DNA of 64,000 nt from ZC4RG29 sp035304385 (lineage in GTDB: Bacteria; Bacteroidota; Bacteroidia; Cytophagales; Cyclobacteriaceae), in NCBI GenBank assembly GCA_035304385.1, contig DATGQD010000043.1, positions 1-64,000 of the forward strand, in the 5' to 3' direction. The notes under the pieces are model-generated. The model did no database searches. It was not told where the DNA came from and was given only the letters and a program-made list of their open reading frames with translations. The translations under genes were made by a program, and so were the position numbers. Position 1 is the first letter of the stretch, and every line of letters begins with the position of its first letter. This document shows positions 43,483-50,946 of the stretch, in pieces.

Positions 43483-43806
43483 ATGAAGCAGGAATTCACG
43501 CTCGAAATCGCAGCCGATAATAACTTTTCGATCCTGAACCGGATCGTAAACGTGCTCAATCGCCGCCGCGTCCGGATCAAAAAACTCATCGCCCATGAAA
43601 TGGAGGGCGACTTTTACCGGGGTGGAGCCGTTTTGCTCCTGTATACGACGGCCGAAATGATGGAGAAAGTCAAGCACCAGCTGGAAAAGCTGATAGAAGT
43701 CGAGTATGCCAACTTCACGGAAGGCGCCGACGCGTACTACGAACTCAGCGAGAAACAAGCCACTCGCGTTGCTTCGTCGCCTCGGTCGCGGGCCATGACG
43801 GCATAG
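43483..43806 (+). CDS. ilvN: Acetolactate synthase regulatory subunit, short single-ACT form
   Basis: 107 aa. One ACT domain (EFTLEIAADNNFSILNRIVNVLNRRRVRIKKLIAHEM...LLLYTTAEMMEKVKHQLEKLIEVEYANF). Typical IlvH/IlvN proteins are ~160-180 aa with a second C-terminal domain that this one lacks, so it is closer in size to the IlvM type. Known short forms activate the large subunit but differ in valine sensitivity; whether valine inhibits here is unknown. It lies between ilvB and ilvC. Confidence 0.85.
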   Translation: MKQEFTLEIAADNNFSILNRIVNVLNRRRVRIKKLIAHEMEGDFYRGGAVLLLYTTAEMMEKVKHQLEKLIEVEYANFTEGADAYYELSEKQATRVASSPRSRAMTA

Positions 43807-43854
43807 CAGTATAAGTTTTTTAAATCTACAATCATCACAAATTCAAAAACAACC

Positions 43855-44925
43855 ATGGCAAAGATCAACTTTGGCGGAGTCATCGAAGAAGTAGTAACCC
43901 GGGAAGAATTCCCGATGGAAAAAGCCCTCGACGCGTTGAAACAAGAAACTATCGCAATTATCGGATACGGCGTTCAGGGACCTGCACAATCACTGAACCT
44001 CCGGGATAACGGATTCAATGTTATTGTAGGCCAACGCAAGGGCTCCAAGACGTGGGACAAAGCCGTAGAGCACGGATGGGTTCCCGGCGAAACGCTTTTC
44101 GAAATTGAAGAGGCTGTCAAGCGCGGAACGATCATCCAGTTCCTTCTTTCGGATGCCGGACAGATCGCGCTCTGGCCCACCATCAAGCCGCACCTTACGG
44201 CAGGAAAAACGCTTTACTTCTCGCACGGATTCGGAATTACCTTCAAGGATCAAACGGGTATCGTACCGCCGTCGGATATCGACGTCATCCTGGTAGCCCC
44301 TAAGGGTTCGGGAACTTCTGTACGCCGCCTGTTCCTTCAGGGTAAAGGCATCAATGCGAGCTACGCGATATTCCAGGATGCGACGGGCAACGCTAAGAAC
44401 AAAGCCATCGCACTCGGTATCGGTGTCGGCGCAGGGTACCTGTTTGAAACGGACTTCCAGAAAGAAGTATACTCTGACCTTACCGGTGAGCGCGGCACGC
44501 TGATGGGCGCCATCGCTGGAATCTTCGAAGCGCAATACGAGGTGCTGCGCGCCAACGGTCACTCACCGTCTGAAGCGTTCAACGAAACGGTTGAAGAACT
44601 GACGCAAAGCCTTATGCCACTCGTTGCGGAGAATGGTATGGACTGGATGTATGCCAACTGTTCGACGACAGCACAACGCGGTGCACTCGACTGGAAGAAA
44701 CGATTCAAAGAGGCTACGCTACCTGTGTTCAAGGAACTGTATCAAAGCGTGGCGACCGGAAAGGAAGCACAACGCACTATCGAAACATGCAGCAAGCCGG
44801 ACTACCGCGAAAAGCTCGCCGAAGAACTGAAAGAGTTGCGCGAAAGCGAACTTTGGCAAGCAGGTGCGGCCGTGCGGAATCTGAGGCCGGAGAAGGCTAC
44901 TGTCGAAGAAAGCATGATCAACTAA
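43855..44925 (+). CDS. ilvC: Ketol-acid reductoisomerase
   Basis: 356 aa, class I KARI length. N-terminal Rossmann IAIIGYGVQGPAQSLNLRDNG, then VGQRKGSKTW, whose Arg, Lys and Ser favour NADPH. The knotted C-terminal domain has the metal-binding Asp and Glu residues in DLTGERGTLMGAIAGIFEAQYE and ETVEELTQSLMPLV. It converts acetolactate and acetohydroxybutyrate to the dihydroxy acids. Last gene of the ilv unit before the leu leader. Confidence 0.95.
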   Translation: MAKINFGGVIEEVVTREEFPMEKALDALKQETIAIIGYGVQGPAQSLNLRDNGFNVIVGQRKGSKTWDKAVEHGWVPGETLFEIEEAVKRGTIIQFLLSDAGQIALWPTIKPHLTAGKTLYFSHGFGITFKDQTGIVPPSDIDVILVAPKGSGTSVRRLFLQGKGINASYAIFQDATGNAKNKAIALGIGVGAGYLFETDFQKEVYSDLTGERGTLMGAIAGIFEAQYEVLRANGHSPSEAFNETVEELTQSLMPLVAENGMDWMYANCSTTAQRGALDWKKRFKEATLPVFKELYQSVATGKEAQRTIETCSKPDYREKLAEELKELRESELWQAGAAVRNLRPEKATVEESMIN

Positions 44926-44942
44926 ACAGGTCGTCAGGTCGC

Positions 44943-44962
44943 CCTGTGATTTGAATCACAGG
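44943..44962. promoter_or_regulatory. Perfect palindrome with TGTGA-N6-TCACA core after ilvC
   Basis: CCTGTGATT-TG-AATCACAGG, a 9+2+9 perfect inverted repeat just after ilvC and upstream of the leu leader. Its core TGTGA-N6-TCACA (44945-44960) is identical to the Crp/Fnr-family consensus. There is no U-tract, so it is not an obvious terminator. It may be an operator for a Crp-like regulator governing leu, or an mRNA hairpin. Confidence 0.45.
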
Positions 44963-44993
44963 CACTAACAAGTGTACGTAAACACCAATTTTT

Positions 44994-45083
44994 TTGGACG
45001 TTTACTTTGAAGGACGGCACAAGTTTTATGATCTTCGTATTTTGGAAGGGTTGTTGATTCAACTGATCGTTCTTTCTTGCTGA
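44994..45083 (+). CDS. Putative leucine-rich leader peptide of the leu operon
   Basis: An open frame ending in TGA at 45081-45083 has a C-terminal half LRILEGLLIQLIVLSC, with six Leu, three Ile and one Val in the last 16 residues. It is located 37 bp ahead of an intrinsic terminator, as expected for a leu attenuator. The weakness is that the frame has no ATG; the best starts are TTG at 44994 or TTG at 45042. An out-of-frame ATG at 45028 gives only a nonapeptide. Unlike ilv, I find no strong alternative pairing for the terminator arm. Confidence 0.45.
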   Translation: MDVYFEGRHKFYDLRILEGLLIQLIVLSC

Positions 45084-45117
45084 CGAACACCCGTGGGCCA
45101 CGGCCCATGCGAAATAA

Positions 45118-45163
45118 AAGCCGCCTCGTGAACGGATTCCGACACGGGGCGGTTTCGTTTTTT
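45118..45163 (+). terminator. leu attenuator terminator
   Basis: CCGCCTCGTG (45121-45130) pairs with CACGGGGCGG (45143-45152) over 10 bp with one G-U; loop of 12 nt; followed by TTTCGTTTTTT. It sits 37 bp after the putative leader stop and 80 bp before leuC, so it must be conditionally read through. Just upstream, TGGGCC-AC-GGCCCA (45094-45107 region) can form a separate small hairpin. Confidence 0.8.
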
Positions 45164-45171
45164 GACGCAGT

Positions 45172-45193
45172 GAACGAACTAACAGTTGTTATA
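45172..45193 (+). promoter_or_regulatory. Post-attenuator box, leu copy
   Basis: The 22-nt box described in front of the ilv operon recurs here with 21 of 22 identical bases (TAACAGTTGTTA in place of TAACAATTGTTA). It again directly follows the attenuator, but here stands 49 bp ahead of the leuC ATG. Confidence 0.5.
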
Positions 45194-45242
45194 ACACCCG
45201 GTAAGAGTAATTTAAAAACCCATACCGATAGCGGTAAAGATA

Positions 45243-46652
45243 ATGAGCCAGAAACCAAAAACATTATTTGAAAAGATTTGGGATCTTCACGTGGTCAAGC
45301 AGCGTGAAGGCTATCCGGACGTCTTATACATAGACCGTCATTTTATCCACGAGGTGACCAGCCCGCAGGCGTTCGCAGGGCTCCGTAAGCGAGGCATTAA
45401 AGTCCTCAACCCCTCCCGGACGACCGCCACGGCGGACCATAACGTCCCCACGCTGAACCAGCACCTTCCTATCCGGGAAGAGCTCTCACGCCACCAGGTG
45501 GAGACGCTGAAAAAGAACTGCGAAGAGTTCGGCATTACGCTGTATGGCCTGGGCCATCCGTACCAGGGCATCGTACACATTATCGGCCCTGAACTTGGGC
45601 TGACCCTGCCCGGTATGACGATCGTATGTGGCGACAGCCACACCTCTACTCACGGTGCCTTTGGCGCGATCGCATTTGGTATAGGAACCAGCGAAGTTGA
45701 GCAGGTGCTGGCCACGCAGTGTATCCTTCAGCATCGTCCTAAAACCATGCGGATCGAGATCAACGGTACGCTGGGCAAGGGCGTCGTATCGAAAGACATC
45801 ATCCTGTACATCATCTCCAGGATATCCGCGGGCGGAGCCACGGGCTATTTTGTTGAGTACGCCGGCGAGGCCATCCGCAGCCTGTCCATGGAGGCACGCA
45901 TGACCATCTGTAACATGAGTATCGAGATGGGCGCACGCGGCGGTCTCATCGCACCCGATGACACGACCTTCGACTACATCCGTGGCCGGGAGTATGCCCC
46001 CCAGGGAGAGGAGTTCGAAAAACTGGTGGAACAATGGCGCGGACTCGCAACCGACGAAGGTGCGGAATATGATAAGGTGCTCCAATTCGATGCCAGCGAT
46101 ATCGCACCCATGATCACCTACGGAACAAATCCCGGAATGGGGATCAAGATTACTGACCGCATCCCTACCGTTGAGGAACTCAAAGACATCAATGAGCAAA
46201 CTTCCTTCAGGAAGTCGCTCGAATATATGGGTCTTGAGCCCGGCATACCGTTGCTCGGCAGACCTGTTGATTACGTCTTCATCGGCAGCTGCACCAACGC
46301 ACGCATCGAAGACCTGCGCATGGTGGCCAATATTGTCAAAGGAAAAAAGAAGGCCGGCAACGTAGAGGTCTGGATCGTCCCCGGCTCCAAGCAGGTGGAA
46401 GCCCAGGCCCGCGAAGAAGGACTCGATAAGATCTTTGAAGCGGCAGGCTTTCAGCTTCGCCAGCCGGGATGTTCGGCTTGCCTTGCGATGAACGAGGACA
46501 AGATCCCTGCAGGCAAGTATTGTATCAGCACGTCAAACCGGAATTTCGAAGGACGCCAGGGTCCCAAATCGCGCACCTTCCTGGCCAGCCCCCTGATGGC
46601 AGCCGCAGCCGCCATCACAGGACGGGTAACCGACGTGCGAGAGTTGGTCTAG
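45243..46652 (+). CDS. leuC: 3-isopropylmalate dehydratase large subunit
   Basis: 469 aa. The [4Fe-4S] ligands are visible: IGSCTNARIEDL and GCSACLAMNED, plus the aconitase-type VCGDSHTSTHGAFGAIAFGIGTSEVE. With LeuD it isomerises 2-isopropylmalate to 3-isopropylmalate. It is the first gene of leuCDBA, read through the leu leader. Confidence 0.95.
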   Translation: MSQKPKTLFEKIWDLHVVKQREGYPDVLYIDRHFIHEVTSPQAFAGLRKRGIKVLNPSRTTATADHNVPTLNQHLPIREELSRHQVETLKKNCEEFGITLYGLGHPYQGIVHIIGPELGLTLPGMTIVCGDSHTSTHGAFGAIAFGIGTSEVEQVLATQCILQHRPKTMRIEINGTLGKGVVSKDIILYIISRISAGGATGYFVEYAGEAIRSLSMEARMTICNMSIEMGARGGLIAPDDTTFDYIRGREYAPQGEEFEKLVEQWRGLATDEGAEYDKVLQFDASDIAPMITYGTNPGMGIKITDRIPTVEELKDINEQTSFRKSLEYMGLEPGIPLLGRPVDYVFIGSCTNARIEDLRMVANIVKGKKKAGNVEVWIVPGSKQVEAQAREEGLDKIFEAAGFQLRQPGCSACLAMNEDKIPAGKYCISTSNRNFEGRQGPKSRTFLASPLMAAAAAITGRVTDVRELV

Positions 46653-46677
46653 CGACGTATAAACCACAACGAACAAA

Positions 46678-47268
46678 ATGAGCAAGGAAAAATTCATAAC
46701 CCTGAAAAGTACAGCAGTACCGCTGCCCATAGAAAATATCGACACCGACCAGATCATTCCCGCGCGCTTCCTTAAGGCTACGACGCGGGAAGGTTTTGGC
46801 GAAAACCTGTTCCGCGACTGGCGGTACGACAGCGACGGAAACCCGAAAGCAGATTTCGTCCTGAACGACTCGCGCTTTAAAGGCAAGATTCTCGTCGCGG
46901 GAAAAAACTTCGGTTGCGGTAGCAGCCGTGAGCACGCCGCCTGGGCGCTTGCCGATTTCGGCTTTCGCGTCGTGGTGTCGAGTTTCTTCGCAGACATCTT
47001 TAAGAATAACGCATTGAACAACGCGGTCCTGCCCGTGACCGTGTCGGACGAATTTCTTCACAAAGCACTGCAGAGCGTCGAAGCAGATCCGTCGACCGAA
47101 ATAGCGGTAGACCTGGAAAGCCAGACGATCACCCTTGCAGACGGCTCTTCGGAAAAATTTGACATCAACCCCTACAAGAAGACCTGCCTGATGAACGGGT
47201 ACGACGACATCGACTACCTGCTCAGTCTGCGCGACGAAATACGAAACTACGAACTAACCCATTCGTGA
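46678..47268 (+). CDS. leuD: 3-isopropylmalate dehydratase small subunit
   Basis: 196 aa. Swivel domain with IENIDTDQIIPARFLKATTREGFGENLF and GKNFGCGSSREHAAWALADFGF. It completes the LeuCD isomerase. Lies 25 bp after leuC and 10 bp before leuB. Confidence 0.95.
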   Translation: MSKEKFITLKSTAVPLPIENIDTDQIIPARFLKATTREGFGENLFRDWRYDSDGNPKADFVLNDSRFKGKILVAGKNFGCGSSREHAAWALADFGFRVVVSSFFADIFKNNALNNAVLPVTVSDEFLHKALQSVEADPSTEIAVDLESQTITLADGSSEKFDINPYKKTCLMNGYDDIDYLLSLRDEIRNYELTHS

Positions 47269-47278
47269 TCCGCTACCG

Positions 47279-48376
47279 ATGAAGAAACGCATAACCATAG
47301 TACCCGGCGACGGGATTGGAAAGGAAGTAACAACCTGCGGCAAGAATGTACTGGACCATATCGCCCAGGCATTCGGACATGAGTTTGAGTATAACTATGC
47401 CACCATCGGCCATGAGGCGATCGAATCTACCGGAGAAGCGCTCCCGGAAGATAGCCTGGCAACCATGCGAGAAGCCGACGCCATTCTCTTCGGTGCCGTA
47501 GGTCATCCCAAGTATGACAACGACCCGACGCTGAAAGTGCGGCCTGAACAGGGTCTGCTGAAGATGCGGAAGGAACTCGGGCTTTACGCCAACCTGCGAC
47601 CGATAAAACTGTTCGATGAATTGCTTAGCGCTTCCAGCATCAGACCCGAGGTGCTGAAAGGCGCCGACATTCTCTTCTTCAGAGAACTGACGGGCGATGT
47701 GTACTTCGGAGAACGCGGAAGAAAAGACGATGGCAACACGGCCTACGACACGATGATCTATCATCGCTATGAAGTCGAGCGCATCGCACACAAAGCCTTC
47801 AAGGCGGCACAGACACGCCGGAAGAAACTCACGTCGGTCGACAAGGCTAACGTACTGGAAAGTTCACGGCTCTGGCGCTCGGTCGTCCAGGAAATCGCGT
47901 CGCAATATCCCGACGTGGAAGTGGAGCATATGTTCGTAGATGCGGCCGCAATGAAACTGATCCAGAATCCCCGGAGTTTCGACGTGGTCGTAACAGGAAA
48001 TCTGTTTGGCGACATTCTCACCGACGAGGCGTCGCAGATCGCCGGGTCGATGGGTATGCTCGCATCGGCATCTGTCGGAGACACGGTAGGATTGTACGAG
48101 CCCATTCACGGAAGCGCACATGATATCACGGGGAAAGGAATAGCCAACCCGTTGGCTTCGATCCTTTCCGCTGCCCTGCTCCTGGATATCTCCTTCGGAC
48201 TCAAGGAAGAGTCGGACTGCGTGATACGTGCCGTAGCGCAAGTGTTGAAAGACGGGTACCGGACGCGTGACATCGCCGATAGCGACACGCCTCAGGATAA
48301 AATCCTCGGCACAGACGCCATGGGCGACCAAATTTGCAAGAACATTCGCATGCTCGCTGCTGTGGACAGCGAATGA
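47279..48376 (+). CDS. leuB: 3-isopropylmalate dehydrogenase
   Basis: 365 aa. Beta-decarboxylating dehydrogenase: IVPGDGIGKEV, LFGAVGHPKYD, FFRELTGDVYFGERG (LeuB-type loop), the metal Asp residues in NLFGDILTDEASQIAGSMGMLASAS, and EPIHGSAHDITGKGIANPLA. It oxidises 3-isopropylmalate with NAD. leuA begins 34 bp later. Confidence 0.95.
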   Translation: MKKRITIVPGDGIGKEVTTCGKNVLDHIAQAFGHEFEYNYATIGHEAIESTGEALPEDSLATMREADAILFGAVGHPKYDNDPTLKVRPEQGLLKMRKELGLYANLRPIKLFDELLSASSIRPEVLKGADILFFRELTGDVYFGERGRKDDGNTAYDTMIYHRYEVERIAHKAFKAAQTRRKKLTSVDKANVLESSRLWRSVVQEIASQYPDVEVEHMFVDAAAMKLIQNPRSFDVVVTGNLFGDILTDEASQIAGSMGMLASASVGDTVGLYEPIHGSAHDITGKGIANPLASILSAALLLDISFGLKEESDCVIRAVAQVLKDGYRTRDIADSDTPQDKILGTDAMGDQICKNIRMLAAVDSE

Positions 48377-48410
48377 AATATTGTGTATCTTGAACCAAAC
48401 ACAAAACAGC

Positions 48411-49568
48411 ATGAGCCGGAAAATTGACATCTTCGATACAACACTCCGCGACGGGGAGCAGGTACCCGGATGCCAATTGTCAACTGACGAGAAGATCGTC
48501 GTAGCCAAAGCCCTGGAGGGACTTGGCGTTGACATCATTGAGGCTGGGTTCCCCATCTCAAGCCCTGGCGACTTCCTCTCCGTGATCGAGATTTCCAAGG
48601 CGGTAACTACAGGGGTATGTGCGCTTACCCGCGCCAAGAAAGACGACATAGACGTCGCGGCGGAAGCCCTGAAATACGCCAAACGCAAGCGGATCCATAC
48701 CGGCCTGGGCGCCTCCGACATTCACATCAAACACAAATTCAACTCCACACGTGAAAAGGTACTCGAACAGGGCGTGTGGGCCGTTCAATATGCGAAAAGT
48801 AAAGGCGTAGAAGTCGAGTTCTTCGCCGAAGACTCCGGACGTGCCGACCTTGAATTCCTGGCCCAAATGGTTGAAGCCGTAATCGCAGCCGGCGCGGACG
48901 TCGTCAATATTCCGGACACCACGGGCTACTGCCTGCCGCACATGTACGGCAAGCGGATCAAATACCTTTTTGATCACGTATCCAATATCGACAAGGCGAT
49001 CATTTCAGTTCATTGCCATAACGACCTGGGGCTTGCAACGGCAAATACGATGGCAGGACTTATGAACGGGGCAGGACAAGCCGAAGTCACCATCAACGGC
49101 ATTGGCGAACGGGCTGGCAATACTTCCCTGGAAGAGGTCACCATGATCATCCGTAAGCACAAGGACCTCGACATGCACACCAACGTGAAGCCGGAAAAGA
49201 TCTACGAAATCAGTCACCTGGTTTCTGAATTGATGCGCATGCCTGTTCAACCGAATAAGGCGATCGTCGGTGCCAACGCCTTTGCGCATTCCTCAGGAAT
49301 TCACCAGGATGGATTCCTCAAGAACGCCGAAAACTACGAGATCATCGATCCGGCAGAAGTGGGCGTGCCCGCGTCGTCTATCATCCTCACGGCCCGCAGC
49401 GGACGTGCAGCGCTAAAACATCGCCTGGAACTGCTTGGCTATCAGGTGAACAAACAGGAACTCGATGTTGTGTATGAGCATTTCCTCACACTGGCTGACG
49501 AAAAGAAAACCGTACACGACGACGACCTGATCACGCTCTGCGCCAACACACCGCTCCTGCAGAAGTAA
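48411..49568 (+). CDS. leuA: 2-isopropylmalate synthase lacking the C-terminal allosteric domain
   Basis: 385 aa from the ATG at 48411; the frame extends upstream inside leuB but without similarity. The catalytic barrel is complete: IFDTTLRDGEQVPGCQL, HCHNDLGLATANTMAG and the linker helices GANAFAHSSGIHQDGFLKN. The protein stops after LITLCANTPLLQK, where standard LeuA proteins (about 500-570 aa) continue into a ~130-residue leucine-binding regulatory domain. Leucine feedback through that domain is therefore absent. Homocitrate or citramalate synthases are related, but the leuCDB context favours isopropylmalate. Confidence 0.9.
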   Translation: MSRKIDIFDTTLRDGEQVPGCQLSTDEKIVVAKALEGLGVDIIEAGFPISSPGDFLSVIEISKAVTTGVCALTRAKKDDIDVAAEALKYAKRKRIHTGLGASDIHIKHKFNSTREKVLEQGVWAVQYAKSKGVEVEFFAEDSGRADLEFLAQMVEAVIAAGADVVNIPDTTGYCLPHMYGKRIKYLFDHVSNIDKAIISVHCHNDLGLATANTMAGLMNGAGQAEVTINGIGERAGNTSLEEVTMIIRKHKDLDMHTNVKPEKIYEISHLVSELMRMPVQPNKAIVGANAFAHSSGIHQDGFLKNAENYEIIDPAEVGVPASSIILTARSGRAALKHRLELLGYQVNKQELDVVYEHFLTLADEKKTVHDDDLITLCANTPLLQK

Positions 49569-49571
49569 CCG

Positions 49572-49601
49572 CCGTAAAGCGGGCCAATGGCCGCTTTACG
49601 G
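49572..49601. terminator. Terminator hairpin between convergent leuA and DUF1624 gene
   Basis: CCGTAAAGCGG (49572-49582) pairs perfectly with CCGCTTTACGG (49591-49601) around an 8-nt loop. It occupies almost the whole 33-bp space between the two convergent stops. No long U-tract follows on either strand, so it probably acts as a bidirectional, moderate terminator. Confidence 0.65.
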
Positions 49602-50786
49602 TTATACATAACTTAACCAAATTTTCTTCCGGTTTGCCGTCTTGTATCGTTCGTACCAACGACTGACGGGATAGAGGACGACCACAACTCCAATCCACAC
49701 CAGGTATACGACGGGAAGTCCAAAGCCATAACCGGTCAGCTCCTGCGACATGGTCACCCAGGTGTCAAAGATCATCGTCCAGACGGAATGCCCTGTCATC
49801 ACGGCGCCAATGGTGGCGATGAAATGCAATACGAATATGTGCATCACATAGTAGAAGAGCGGAACCCTGCCGAATACAATGGCCTTCTGCGCTAACGCGG
49901 AAGGTTGCTTCTCGGAGAAAGCGAGGAATAAGAGCGACGGCCCCAGGGTCATGAGCAGGTACAACAGTGACGGTGGATATTTTGTCGTGTTAAGAAATGA
50001 CAAAAACGTGTACAACGGCGTCCGCTGCTCCGACCAGGGCACGGGATCGCCATACGCGTTGATAAGGCGGATAACCACAAACAATACCAGGGCACCGATG
50101 CCCAGAGCGATCAGCAGGCGTTGTCGCCGCATTGCCGGAAACGCATCGGTATATATGGCGCCCAGGCAATAGCCCAATGCCATCGTTCCCACCCAGGGTA
50201 AAAGTGGATAGGCGACAAAGACGCCCCGGTCTCCTCCCAGGGGAAAGTAGCTCTGATCGTGAAGCAGTGCCCAGAGGAATGATCCGATTCCCGTCCCCGG
50301 GAAATGCACGCTATCCAGCAGGTTATGTCCGAACACCAATACCAGGCCCGTAATCAGGATGACTTTGAACGGCAGACGCACCATCAAACTCAGTGCGAGC
50401 ATGCTGACCCCTATAGCCCAGATCACCTGCAATGCAATGAAGGGAAACCGGAGATTGAAAAACCAGCCAAAGTTCACCACAGTCAACTCCAGAACAATTA
50501 ACCATAGTCCCCTGGTGAGCAGAAAGAACGAAAGCTCCGAAGCGCCTTTGCGTCGCCCAACCAGGTAAGCGGAGGTTCCGGCCAGGAAGACAAATACGGG
50601 TGCACAGAAATGTGTGATCCACCGGGTAAAGAACAGGCCGGCACTCGCTCTGGAGAGGTCGAGCGGATCATACAGGAAGGCATCGGCGTGGAAATAATCC
50701 CGGGCATGGTCAAGCACCATGATAATCATTACAACTCCCCGGAGCAGATCAATGGATGGGATGCGAACGCCTTCCTTGTTCATCAT
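49602..50786 (-). CDS. DUF1624 / heparan-alpha-glucosaminide acetyltransferase-like membrane protein
   Basis: 394 aa, about ten hydrophobic segments. The N-terminal signature RIPSIDLLRGVVMIIMVLDHARDYFH and the second-segment THFCAPVFVFLAGTSAYLVGRR are typical of the DUF1624/YeiB-like acyltransferase clan, related to HGSNAT. It probably transfers acetyl groups to sugars across the inner membrane; the acceptor is unknown. A Met at position 2 is an equal start. Confidence 0.85.
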   Translation of the reverse strand: MMNKEGVRIPSIDLLRGVVMIIMVLDHARDYFHADAFLYDPLDLSRASAGLFFTRWITHFCAPVFVFLAGTSAYLVGRRKGASELSFFLLTRGLWLIVLELTVVNFGWFFNLRFPFIALQVIWAIGVSMLALSLMVRLPFKVILITGLVLVFGHNLLDSVHFPGTGIGSFLWALLHDQSYFPLGGDRGVFVAYPLLPWVGTMALGYCLGAIYTDAFPAMRRQRLLIALGIGALVLFVVIRLINAYGDPVPWSEQRTPLYTFLSFLNTTKYPPSLLYLLMTLGPSLLFLAFSEKQPSALAQKAIVFGRVPLFYYVMHIFVLHFIATIGAVMTGHSVWTMIFDTWVTMSQELTGYGFGLPVVYLVWIGVVVVLYPVSRWYERYKTANRKKIWLSYV

Positions 50787-50893
50787 CGTATGAAATACGC
50801 ACCATCGTGCAAAAGGTTCTGCGAAATCTTGCGCTTTTATTCTTATATCTCACCATTGCATTACCACAAGCCTACCTGAATACGGTGGCAAAC

Positions 50894-50922
50894 AAAAAAA
50901 GGCCGGGTATGAACCGGCCTTT
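50894..50922 (-). terminator. Intrinsic terminator of the Gfo/Idh gene
   Basis: On the minus strand AAAGGCCGG and CCGGCCTTT form a 9-bp stem around a 7-nt loop (plus-strand positions 50898-50906 and 50914-50922), followed by a run of T's (plus-strand A's 50894-50900). It lies 25 bp after the stop of the oxidoreductase. Confidence 0.85.
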
Positions 50923-50946
50923 AAACTGTCATAATGGTGTTTGTCG

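Noticed and set aside
45077..45271. Plus-strand 64-codon frame crossing the leu attenuator
   Set aside because: It runs through the terminator hairpin and over the leuC start, uses a TTG start and shows no protein-like features.
48267..48410. N-terminal extension of leuA overlapping leuB
   Set aside because: The extra 48 residues overlap leuB in another frame and have no family similarity; the ATG at 48411 begins directly at the conserved catalytic domain.
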